This document shows positions 1 to 5,389 of a stretch of 5,442 nt of DNA, piece by piece. How positions within the stretch are numbered: the first letter of the stretch is position 1; each line of letters starts with the position of its first letter. Under the pieces are notes generated by a model. It was not told the origin of the DNA and did not search any database. It saw only the letters and a list, made by a program, of their open reading frames with translations. The translations under genes were made by a program, and so were the position numbers. The stretch is from the NCBI GenBank assembly GCA_041656175.1, contig JBBAEA010000187.1:1-5442 (forward strand), given 5' to 3'. The DNA is from JBBAEA01 sp041656175. GTDB lineage: Bacteria > Myxococcota_A > Bradymonadia > UBA4248.

Positions 1-1
1 G

Positions 2-244
2 GACAACCGACAAGTGAGTTCATCGACACGTCGCATCATAGAGTTCAACCTTAATAAACTCAAAGAATTCGGTGGTTTTCTCGAAACGAAGCTGGGAAAA
101 ACCCCTGCTTGGCAGCCCACTCGCCGCTACAATGTTCTAGTACAAGAGCTTGCAGCCTCTCGTTTATTCGAAAAAGTAAATCATATCTTAAATAAAGAAC
201 GGCAAACCGATACGTTAGCCGAAGCTATTTTCCAGGAAGACTGA
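2..244 (+). CDS. C-terminal part of an unidentified operon partner of the SMC-like ATPase (5'-truncated by the window edge)
   Basis: The frame is open from base 2 to a TGA at 242-244, so the true start lies left of the window. The GTG at 14 is only an internal candidate, with no Shine-Dalgarno visible before it. The visible 80 residues are soluble and charged, with probable helices (IIEFNLNKLKEFGGFLE, then YNVLVQELAASRLFEKVNHIL) and an acidic end, AIFQED. There is no membrane segment, signal peptide or recognisable catalytic motif. The stop codon shares its A with the ATG of the ATPase gene, so the products are probably made in coordinated amounts and act together. SMC-like systems often place small accessory subunits (MukE/JetB, LmuC, kleisins) directly before the ATPase gene, so an accessory or kleisin-like subunit is a reasonable inference. 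The fragment itself does not identify a family. Existence of the gene is fairly certain; its function is unknown. Confidence 0.75.
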   Translation, partial: DNRQVSSSTRRIIEFNLNKLKEFGGFLETKLGKTPAWQPTRRYNVLVQELAASRLFEKVNHILNKERQTDTLAEAIFQED

Positions 245-246
245 TG
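234..246 (+). promoter_or_regulatory. Ribosome binding site and stop/start overlap that fix the ATPase start
   Basis: AGGAAGA at 234-240 lies inside the last codons of the upstream gene, just before TGATG at 242-246, where the upstream TGA and the ATG share one base. AGGA to ATG spacing is 6 nt, which is good. This is classic translational coupling by termination and reinitiation, and it supports ATG 244 over any internal start. Confidence 0.8.
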
Positions 247-3200
247 CCAAAGTTAGCAAGATTTCGTTTAGTATCCATAGGCCATCCCAACGCGCGGATG
301 CAGGACTTAATGCTTAACTTCTGCGACCAGGAGGGCGAGGCATCTGACTCTACGCTTTGGCTAAGAAACGGTGGTGGTAAATCATCGATTTTGAACCTCT
401 TTTTTGCGATGCTTCGCACGGGCAGACGCGAGTTTTTGGGAGGGCGCGCGGATTCCAAGCAAAGGCGACTGGAGGATTATGTTCTTAGCAACGACCGTTC
501 GGTGGTTGCTGCGGAGTGGATACTGGATCTTCCACCCGCGGAGCTTGATCTCGACCAAGCGCACCCGCGTTTTATCACGGGGGTGTTTTACGAGCGTATC
601 CCTGGTAGAGAAGGCTTACGCCGCCTATTCTTTTGCACTCGCATTGCTAACGACGTTCCCGAAACGACCTTGCAGGGGATACCCATACTAAGCGAGAACG
701 TCGAGGGGTTAAAAGTGCGCCGAACTTTGGCGTCGTTTAGACAGAGGTGGCATGAGCTACGAGATCAGTATCCGTCGTTGCAGGGATTTTGCACTGAAAT
801 ACAAAGCGATTGGCGCGATAGGTTGCAGTCGGCAGGGCTTGATCCAGGTTTGTTTAGCTATCAGCTGCGCATGAACCTACGCGAGGGTGGCGCAGATGAG
901 CTGTTCCGCTTTAACTCGCCCGATGATTTCATCGATTTTCTGCTGGAGTTAACGCTTGATCCCACCAAATCGGACAATCTCACCGAGAACTTGGCAACCT
1001 TCCAAAAACAGCTACAGCAGCGCAAACACGAGCTTATCCCCGATCTTGATCTTTCCACGGGTTTGATCGAGAGACTCAGCCCTTTGGTTGAACTTCACAA
1101 TCGACGTCAACAATCGCTCACGCAATCCCAGCGTTTGCTGGAACTCTTCCAACAAATTAAGCACTCGATCCGCCAAAATATGAGCCAGATCGAGCGCAAA
1201 TCTGATGAACAAGACGCTCGTATTCAGCAGTTCCGTGAACTGTATACACAAAAAGAGTCCGAGGCTTATACGGCGCGCGGCATTGCTGCTGCGATTCAGT
1301 GGGAACTAGCGAAAAAGGAGCTAGCCCTACATGAGAAGCAGCTTGTTGAAATTAAAGAAGATCTCGAGGAAGCGCGGCGTCAGAATATACTTTGGCGCGC
1401 GGCGATCCCATTGCGAAACGCGCAACTTTCGCAGGCGGATGCCGATTCGTACCGATCGCAGTTTTCGGGTCAAAGCGAGCAGCGAGCACCACTGATCGAT
1501 AAACTCCAAGATAGCGCGCGCAAATATGTCGCAGCCCTTCGCCATCAAGCCCAAGTTTTGCGGAAACGCCAAAGCGAGGGCAAGGACGCCTACAGCAAGA
1601 ATGAAGCGGAGAGCCGTAATCTAGAAAGTCAGGCTTCAAAACTCGAAGCAGCCGCTACTGCGCTTGGCGCCGAGATCAAGAGTTTAGAGCTCAACCTCAA
1701 AAAGCGCGACGATCAGCGTCGTAGGCTTATCAACCTTGGCATACTGCGTGATGAAGAAAACGCAGCCCAAGCGGCGGAACGTATTGCTGGCCAGTGTAAG
1801 CAGCTCCAGAGCCAGATTGATAGAATCGTGTCGAATCGAGAAGTGCTTGATGCGCAGGAAGACGAGTTGGGGCGCCAGATCCAAGAGCTACAGCGAACGC
1901 TTTCGGACAAAAAAGCTTCACATGCGCAATTGCGCTCTAGCCTCGACAAAGCCCTTGCTGAGCGTGGGAAGCTCGAGAATGATCCCAACTTGTTGCGCGC
2001 TTTGGAGCTTGAACAGGTTGATCTAGATTCCGTACCAGACGATGTTGCGGCGACCATGAACCGCAGGGCGGCAGAGCAGCTTGAACGCGCTGCACGACTT
2101 CGAGCCGAAAAGTCGGTTTTAGAGCGCGCTCGCTTGTCCTTGCAAGATCATGGGCTTATGCCACCTTCTATGGAAGTGGAGGCTATTTTAGAGTTCTTGG
2201 GTGCTAAGAGCGCGGCAAAATCAGGTTGGGCCTACATCTGCGAGAACTACGCCGATGATGTCAACGAGCGCTTGCGCATCGTTCGTCTTGCGCCAGAGTT
2301 GGCTAATGGTATCGTGGTTCCCGCCAAAGACTTGGAGCGAATCAAGGGACTTATCGAAGCGCATCCCAACGCGCTACCCGATATCCCCATCACTTTGGCA
2401 AGCCCTGAAGCTTTTTATGCCAGCGAGCTACAAGATTTAAAACATCGCGTCGTCCTTGGACCAAAGACCAACGCATGGTTTGATAAAGCAGCAGCCCAGC
2501 AAAGCCTGCTTTCGCTGGAAGACAAAATGGATGCGCTCGATGAGCAACTTGCAGCGGCTCAGAAATTGCAAGCCGACTTTTCCGACGTGGCGCTGAAGTT
2601 TAGGCATTTTAGGAACCGCTACGGTCGCGGCTACTTCTCCGAACAGCAGTCCAATATGGTGCAGCTCGCCGTGGCTTGCGAAGACGCGCAAGCGCGCCTC
2701 GAAATGACAAGCGATGAGCGTCGCCGCGTTATTTCTAAGCGCAAGGACGATGAGGCTAAGATCCAAAGTTTGCGTGAGGATTTGTCGAATCAGCGCGCAG
2801 TGCTGGAGCGCTTACAAGATTTTGGCGATGAACTCGAAGATAACCAAGCGCTTTGGAGCGAGGAGATTACGCTCAAGTCTATGAAGCGCGAAGAGCATCT
2901 AAAAGCAGCCACGGAACTGCGTCAAAAAGCCAAGCTTAGCCGCGAGAACGCTGCACACCAGCTCAAACTGATCGAGCCCTTCGCCGAAGAAGCGCGCTTG
3001 CTTGAGTCACAGATTTCGCAGATTCGCTACGTTCAAGAGCTACCCGAACCCGAGCAAGGTTCTATTGACGAACTAAAGAAGAGCTACGATCGTCTGATAG
3101 AGCAAGTAGAGCGAGAACTTGGGTCTGATGAGTTACTGCGCTCCGCAGAACTGCACGAGTCGCATGCTCAACGCTACCGAGCTGAGGCGCAACGCATTAT

Positions 3201-4704
3201 TAAGGGCATCATGCAGATGCAGGAGCTTGAAGATGCGCTTAAGCTGCTAGAGAACCCCAACGACGTCGAACTCAATGCGCAGAACGCCGAGGAGAGGTAT
3301 AATTTAGTTCAAAATCGCGAGCGCGATGCGACGGAAGTCTTGTATCAAGCAAGATCGAGCTGTAAGCAACTCGAGAAAGCTTGGATTGGCTTGGGCAAGC
3401 CCACGCTTCCGGCAAAAATCGCGGATGCACCCACGCTAGAACTCGCCCATAAACACGACGAAATGGCGAAGTCCGCTTTTAAGGAGCTAGACAGTATTCA
3501 GCATTCAATCCGAGAGCAGGAGCGCGCCAAAGACGAGCGCAAGCACCAATACGACTCGCTGCAAAAGGATCTAGAGCGACTTGGTTCAGTTCAGCGAAAC
3601 CATAGCCAAACTCTCGAAGTGGAGCAACAGCAGTTGGAGTTTAGCGAAAGCATCGCACCCAACGACATTGCTTACAGCATCAACGATTTGGAGACAAAAC
3701 TTGATGAACGCAAGAAAGATAGTGAGGCTCTTGATGAAGAGCGTAGAAGCGCGGTCTTAAGCCTTAAGAAGTGGATTGATGAGTCTCGCTTTAGCCAGCT
3801 GCAAAACAAGATCATCCCGCAGTTTAGGACGATGCAGGATGAAGATTTGGAGAGCTCCGCGCTTAGCTACCGCGAGTCGTTGGCTGTGCGCATTCGCGAA
3901 ATTTCGCATACACTTAGCGACATCGACAAACACAGAAACCTCCTCTCTAAGCTTTTGCTTAACGCCGCAGAAGAAGGTCTGCGCCTTCTCAAACTCGCCG
4001 ATCGCGCGAGCGCGGTGCCGCTCAATGTGCCTGAAATTGGCGGTTCGCAGTTTTTGCGCATCAGTAGTAAAGAGCCCAGCTCGCCTAACGATCGTTTAGA
4101 ACTCATACAGGATCTTGTCGATAAGCTCATTGATGAGGACGTACTCCCCACGGGCGTTGTTCTTGTGCAGCGCGCCGTTCGCCAGCTCGCGCGTCCCTTC
4201 CGCGTTCGCGTACTTAATCCAGATCCTGGTAGCCCGCAGCGTTTTATCGAAATTACCGAAACCGCGCGTTTCTCGGGTGGTGAGCAACTTACCTGCGCAA
4301 TCTTGTTGTACTGTACACTTGCCAATGTACGGGCAAGAACGCGCGGACTGAATAGGCAACCTACGGGCGTGCTAGTTCTCGACAACCCAATCGGACGTGC
4401 TTCGCGAACCATGTTTATCGACATGCAACGTCAATTTGCTGGTGCTATGGGGATACAACTCATCTACACAACGGCTGTCAACGACCTTGAAGCGCTAAGC
4501 ATACTGCCCAACATCATTCGTTTGCGTAACGAGCGCGTAGATCGCAATCGCGGCCACCGCTTGCTTGAAATTGACGAGGAGATCACGGGCTTACTCGATT
4601 CGGCACACATCGGCAAAGTCGAAGAAAACGTGAATACGGCGCCAGTGATCGGAGAGAGTATGCATAGCGCGAAAGACTCGCTGCCTATGTTTGAGGAGGA
4701 TTAG
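244..4704 (+). CDS. Large SMC/MukB/Rad50-like coiled-coil ATPase, 1486 aa, uncharacterised family
   Basis: Layout: N-terminal head (about 1-240) with a Walker A-type loop, LRNGGGKSS (40-48, Lys46), and a Gly-rich RMNLREGGADELF segment (209-221). A long charged coiled coil follows (about 245-630), then a globular hinge-like insert (about 635-755), a second coiled coil (about 755-1240) and a C-terminal head. That head carries the ABC signature FSGGEQ (1343-1348) and Walker B VLVLDNPIGRAS (Asp1380, Asn1381). Members of this architecture dimerise through hinge and heads and use ATP to move or entrap DNA, as in MukB, MksB/JetC, Rad50 and LmuB. Oddities: Asn1381 replaces the usual catalytic Glu; Leu40 replaces the first Gly of the Walker A consensus; the switch segment reads IYTTAVND (1407-1414) with no His. 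The acidic tail ends PMFEED. The start at ATG 244 is set by the coupled stop and the Shine-Dalgarno, and the first beta-strand (ARFRLVSIGH) begins at once. Anti-phage or anti-plasmid defence is plausible but inferred. Alternatives are a DNA-repair or chromosome-organisation ATPase. The SMC-like class is near certain; the role is not known. Confidence 0.93.
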   Translation: MPKLARFRLVSIGHPNARMQDLMLNFCDQEGEASDSTLWLRNGGGKSSILNLFFAMLRTGRREFLGGRADSKQRRLEDYVLSNDRSVVAAEWILDLPPAELDLDQAHPRFITGVFYERIPGREGLRRLFFCTRIANDVPETTLQGIPILSENVEGLKVRRTLASFRQRWHELRDQYPSLQGFCTEIQSDWRDRLQSAGLDPGLFSYQLRMNLREGGADELFRFNSPDDFIDFLLELTLDPTKSDNLTENLATFQKQLQQRKHELIPDLDLSTGLIERLSPLVELHNRRQQSLTQSQRLLELFQQIKHSIRQNMSQIERKSDEQDARIQQFRELYTQKESEAYTARGIAAAIQWELAKKELALHEKQLVEIKEDLEEARRQNILWRAAIPLRNAQLSQADADSYRSQFSGQSEQRAPLIDKLQDSARKYVAALRHQAQVLRKRQSEGKDAYSKNEAESRNLESQASKLEAAATALGAEIKSLELNLKKRDDQRRRLINLGILRDEENAAQAAERIAGQCKQLQSQIDRIVSNREVLDAQEDELGRQIQELQRTLSDKKASHAQLRSSLDKALAERGKLENDPNLLRALELEQVDLDSVPDDVAATMNRRAAEQLERAARLRAEKSVLERARLSLQDHGLMPPSMEVEAILEFLGAKSAAKSGWAYICENYADDVNERLRIVRLAPELANGIVVPAKDLERIKGLIEAHPNALPDIPITLASPEAFYASELQDLKHRVVLGPKTNAWFDKAAAQQSLLSLEDKMDALDEQLAAAQKLQADFSDVALKFRHFRNRYGRGYFSEQQSNMVQLAVACEDAQARLEMTSDERRRVISKRKDDEAKIQSLREDLSNQRAVLERLQDFGDELEDNQALWSEEITLKSMKREEHLKAATELRQKAKLSRENAAHQLKLIEPFAEEARLLESQISQIRYVQELPEPEQGSIDELKKSYDRLIEQVERELGSDELLRSAELHESHAQRYRAEAQRIIKGIMQMQELEDALKLLENPNDVELNAQNAEERYNLVQNRERDATEVLYQARSSCKQLEKAWIGLGKPTLPAKIADAPTLELAHKHDEMAKSAFKELDSIQHSIREQERAKDERKHQYDSLQKDLERLGSVQRNHSQTLEVEQQQLEFSESIAPNDIAYSINDLETKLDERKKDSEALDEERRSAVLSLKKWIDESRFSQLQNKIIPQFRTMQDEDLESSALSYRESLAVRIREISHTLSDIDKHRNLLSKLLLNAAEEGLRLLKLADRASAVPLNVPEIGGSQFLRISSKEPSSPNDRLELIQDLVDKLIDEDVLPTGVVLVQRAVRQLARPFRVRVLNPDPGSPQRFIEITETARFSGGEQLTCAILLYCTLANVRARTRGLNRQPTGVLVLDNPIGRASRTMFIDMQRQFAGAMGIQLIYTTAVNDLEALSILPNIIRLRNERVDRNRGHRLLEIDEEITGLLDSAHIGKVEENVNTAPVIGESMHSAKDSLPMFEED

Positions 4705-4741
4705 TGTGCTGCTCCATAACAGGGTGAGGGGCTGTTTTTAA
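4693..4741 (+). other. Possible vestige of a downstream operon gene: Shine-Dalgarno plus GTG start, very short frames
   Basis: GAGGAGGA (4693-4700) is a near-perfect Shine-Dalgarno at the end of the ATPase gene. It is followed by a GTG overlapping the TAG stop (4704) and another GTG at 4706. The first frame gives 7 codons (stop 4725-4727); the second gives 11 codons (MLLHNRVRGCF, stop 4739-4741). The arrangement copies the coupled junction at 234-246. It may be the start of a lost or truncated third gene, or chance, because GAG GAG GAT also encodes the acidic tail EED. Confidence 0.25.
4718..4739 (+). terminator. Weak candidate terminator after the ATPase operon
   Basis: AACAG (4718-4722) pairs with CTGTT (4732-4736) around a 9-nt G-rich loop. 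A run of five T (4735-4739) overlaps the right arm, and more T-rich sequence (AAGTTTTTATTTT) follows. The stem is short and weak. Termination may depend instead on the strong hairpins just downstream. Confidence 0.25.
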
Positions 4742-4755
4742 GTTTTTATTTTGGT

Positions 4756-4771
4756 GGGGGAAGTTTCCCCC
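4756..4771. repeat. G5/C5 inverted repeat
   Basis: GGGGG (4756-4760) and CCCCC (4767-4771) flank AAGTTT. It is the first of three palindromes in the GC-rich block. There is no U-tract on either side, so it does not look like a standard terminator. Confidence 0.55.
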
Positions 4772-4774
4772 TAC

Positions 4775-4807
4775 GCCGCAACCCCGCGCTGTGCGCGGGG
4801 TTGCGGC
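4775..4807. repeat. Perfect 15-bp palindrome with 3-nt loop (REP-like hairpin)
   Basis: GCCGCAACCCCGCGC (4775-4789) is followed by TGT and its exact reverse complement GCGCGGGGTTGCGGC (4793-4807). The structure would be extremely stable in RNA or single-stranded DNA. No T-run follows, so it is not a typical intrinsic terminator. It could stall polymerase, protect the 3' end of the operon mRNA, or be a repetitive extragenic palindrome or a MITE-like end. The palindrome is certain; its class is not. Confidence 0.85.
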
Positions 4808-4816
4808 TACCCCCTC

Positions 4817-4833
4817 CGCGGGGACACCCCGCG
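4817..4833. repeat. 7-bp GC palindrome next to the 15-bp palindrome
   Basis: CGCGGGG (4817-4823), loop ACA, CCCCGCG (4827-4833). Its CGCGGGG/CCCCGCG core also occurs in the neighbouring larger palindrome, so the two may be related units of one repeat. Past it, GGCGA (4852-4856) can pair with TCGCC (4872-4876), a weaker structure. Confidence 0.65.
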
Positions 4834-4982
4834 ACGCCCCGTCCAGTTTTTGGCGAAACAGGACTTTGCGGTCGCCCTAGGGTGGGGGGAGGAGCAGCAA
4901 AAGCCAAAAAGTGTCGAGTTTGAACTTAGTCACAAAATCGAACGACATATTTTCTTAGCATTTTGATGCGGATTTTAGGAAA

Positions 4983-5006
4983 AAAGGAAAGAATACGCTT
5001 TTCTTT
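4983..5006. repeat. Purine/pyrimidine inverted repeat upstream of tRNA-Ser
   Basis: AAAGGAAAG (4983-4991) pairs with CTTTTCTTT (4998-5006) through nine positions, one of them G-U, around a 6-nt loop. It is directly followed by another inverted repeat. A role in tRNA promoter control or as part of a small RNA is possible; nothing visible proves either. Confidence 0.4.
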
Positions 5007-5010
5007 GCAA

Positions 5011-5044
5011 ATTTGAGCCGACATTGACGAAACTCGGCTCAAAT
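5011..5044. repeat. Perfect 11-bp inverted repeat upstream of tRNA-Ser
   Basis: ATTTGAGCCGA (5011-5021) and TCGGCTCAAAT (5034-5044) are exact reverse complements around a 12-nt loop. No T-run follows on the + strand, so it is a poor terminator. The spacing would suit a dimeric regulator site, and the loop contains the -35-like TTGACG (5024-5029). Confidence 0.65.
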
Positions 5045-5053
5045 AGCTAAAAA
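5024..5053 (+). promoter_or_regulatory. Tentative promoter for tRNA-Ser
   Basis: TTGACG (5024-5029) matches the -35 consensus at five of six bases. It is followed after 18 bases by TAAAAA (5048-5053), a poor -10. An alternative is TACTAT (5078-5083) with TTGTAA (5058-5063), but that spacing (14 bases) is short. A tRNA promoter must lie in this region unless the tRNA is read from the upstream operon; which element is used cannot be settled by eye. Confidence 0.2.
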
Positions 5054-5093
5054 CAACTTGTAATAAATAGACGGATGTACTATGAAGCTACGC

Positions 5094-5178
5094 GGAGGCG
5101 TGGCAGAGTGGTCGATCGCGGCGGTCTTGAAAACCGTTGTACTTCACGGTACCGGGGGTTCGAATCCCTCCGCCTCCG
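5094..5178 (+). tRNA. tRNA-Ser(UGA)
   Basis: The acceptor arm GGAGGCG (5094-5100) pairs fully with CGCCTCC (5171-5177), with discriminator G at 5178. The anticodon loop CTTGAAA (5126-5132) gives anticodon TGA (5128-5130), reading UCN serine codons, especially UCA. A long variable arm (about 5138-5153, GTAC/GTAC stem) marks a class II tRNA. The T arm has loop TTCGAAT (5159-5165) between GGGGG and CCCTC. The gene ends G-TTT, so CCA is not encoded and must be added by CCA-adding enzyme. The gene is separate from the rRNA and convergent with it. Identification is very secure. Confidence 0.97.
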
Positions 5179-5198
5179 TTTTAAGTGATGTTAAAAAT

Positions 5199-5233
5199 CC
5201 AGAGCAGTTTTTGGACTGACTCTGGTTTTTTTT
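5199..5233 (+). terminator. Intrinsic terminator of tRNA-Ser
   Basis: CCAGAGCAGT (5199-5208), loop TTTTGG, then ACTG, a bulged A (5219) and CTCTGG (5220-5225) form a 10-bp stem, followed by eight T (5226-5233). It lies 20 bases past the tRNA 3' end, in its direction. Confidence 0.88.
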
Positions 5234-5235
5234 AT

Positions 5236-5250
5236 GCGCTCGCCGAGCGC
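5236..5250. repeat. Small GC hairpin between the two terminators
   Basis: GCGCTC (5236-5241), loop GCC, GAGCGC (5245-5250). There is no T-run after it on either strand. It may be a back-up pause site or a leftover stem; no function is visible. Confidence 0.5.
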
Positions 5251-5257
5251 AGAACGT

Positions 5258-5292
5258 AAAAAAGCCTAAAGGCGTTGCCTTTAGGCTTTTTT
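5258..5292. terminator. Bidirectional intrinsic terminator between tRNA-Ser and 16S rRNA
   Basis: A6 (5258-5263), GCCTAAAGGC (5264-5273), GTT, GCCTTTAGGC (5277-5286), T6 (5287-5292). The 10-bp stem is perfect and gives a T-run on both strands. It can act as a second stop for tRNA-Ser and, on the minus strand, stop transcription about 100 bases past the 16S 3' end. Confidence 0.9.
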
Positions 5293-5332
5293 GGTAAAAG
5301 CTGTAAAGCGAGAGAAAAAAAACTTCATAAGT

Positions 5333-5383
5333 GCGTATGACCTCAGATGTCGTTGCCAATAGTTTTCGCTACTAGCGTATGAC
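5333..5383. repeat. Direct repeat GCGTATGAC in the 16S 3' flank
   Basis: GCGTATGAC occurs at 5333-5341 and again at 5375-5383, 42 bases apart, between the 16S 3' end and its terminator. The second copy overlaps a small palindrome, CGCTA-C-TAGCG (5367-5377). It may be chance, or part of pre-16S processing structure. Confidence 0.35.
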
Positions 5384-5389
5384 TCCGTT

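Larger units (their letters stand above)
4705..5093. other. Non-coding region between the ATPase gene and tRNA-Ser
   Basis: No credible gene lies in these 389 bases. The left part (about 4751-4890) is strongly GC-rich, packed with G/C runs and palindromes. The right part (about 4910-5090) is AT-rich and holds two inverted repeats and weak promoter-like elements ahead of the tRNA. The sharp change in composition suggests that the GC-rich block is an inserted or dispersed repeat. Confidence 0.7.

Noticed and set aside
3867..4424. 185-codon minus-strand frame inside the ATPase gene
   Set aside because: It is fully antisense to the conserved C-terminal head and is Ser/Arg-rich, as expected for a shadow frame; it has no visible motif.
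244..4704. True MukB orthologue (E. coli MukB is, to my knowledge, also 1486 residues)
   Set aside because: The length match appears to be coincidence. Walker A (LRNGGGKSS), signature (FSGGEQ) and Walker B (LDNP) differ from the MukB motifs, and the upstream protein end does not look like MukE.
4876..4890. G-quadruplex in GGGTGGGGGGAGG
   Set aside because: There are not four separate G3 runs on this strand within a short span. The C-runs further left could form one on the minus strand but are better explained by the hairpins.
4751..4966. 71-codon plus-strand open frame in the GC-rich block
   Set aside because: It starts at TTG, has no convincing ribosome site, and runs straight through the palindromes; the product looks like translated repeat.
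5094..5178. tRNA-Ser as the attachment site of an island carrying the ATPase operon
   Set aside because: Integrases usually use the tRNA 3' end. Here that end faces the 16S gene, away from the operon, and there is no repeat of the tRNA 3' sequence to the left, nor an integrase in the window.
5144..5359. 71-codon minus-strand open frame
   Set aside because: It overlaps the tRNA-Ser gene and both terminators. Its end (EGFEPPVP) is the familiar artefact of translating a tRNA.
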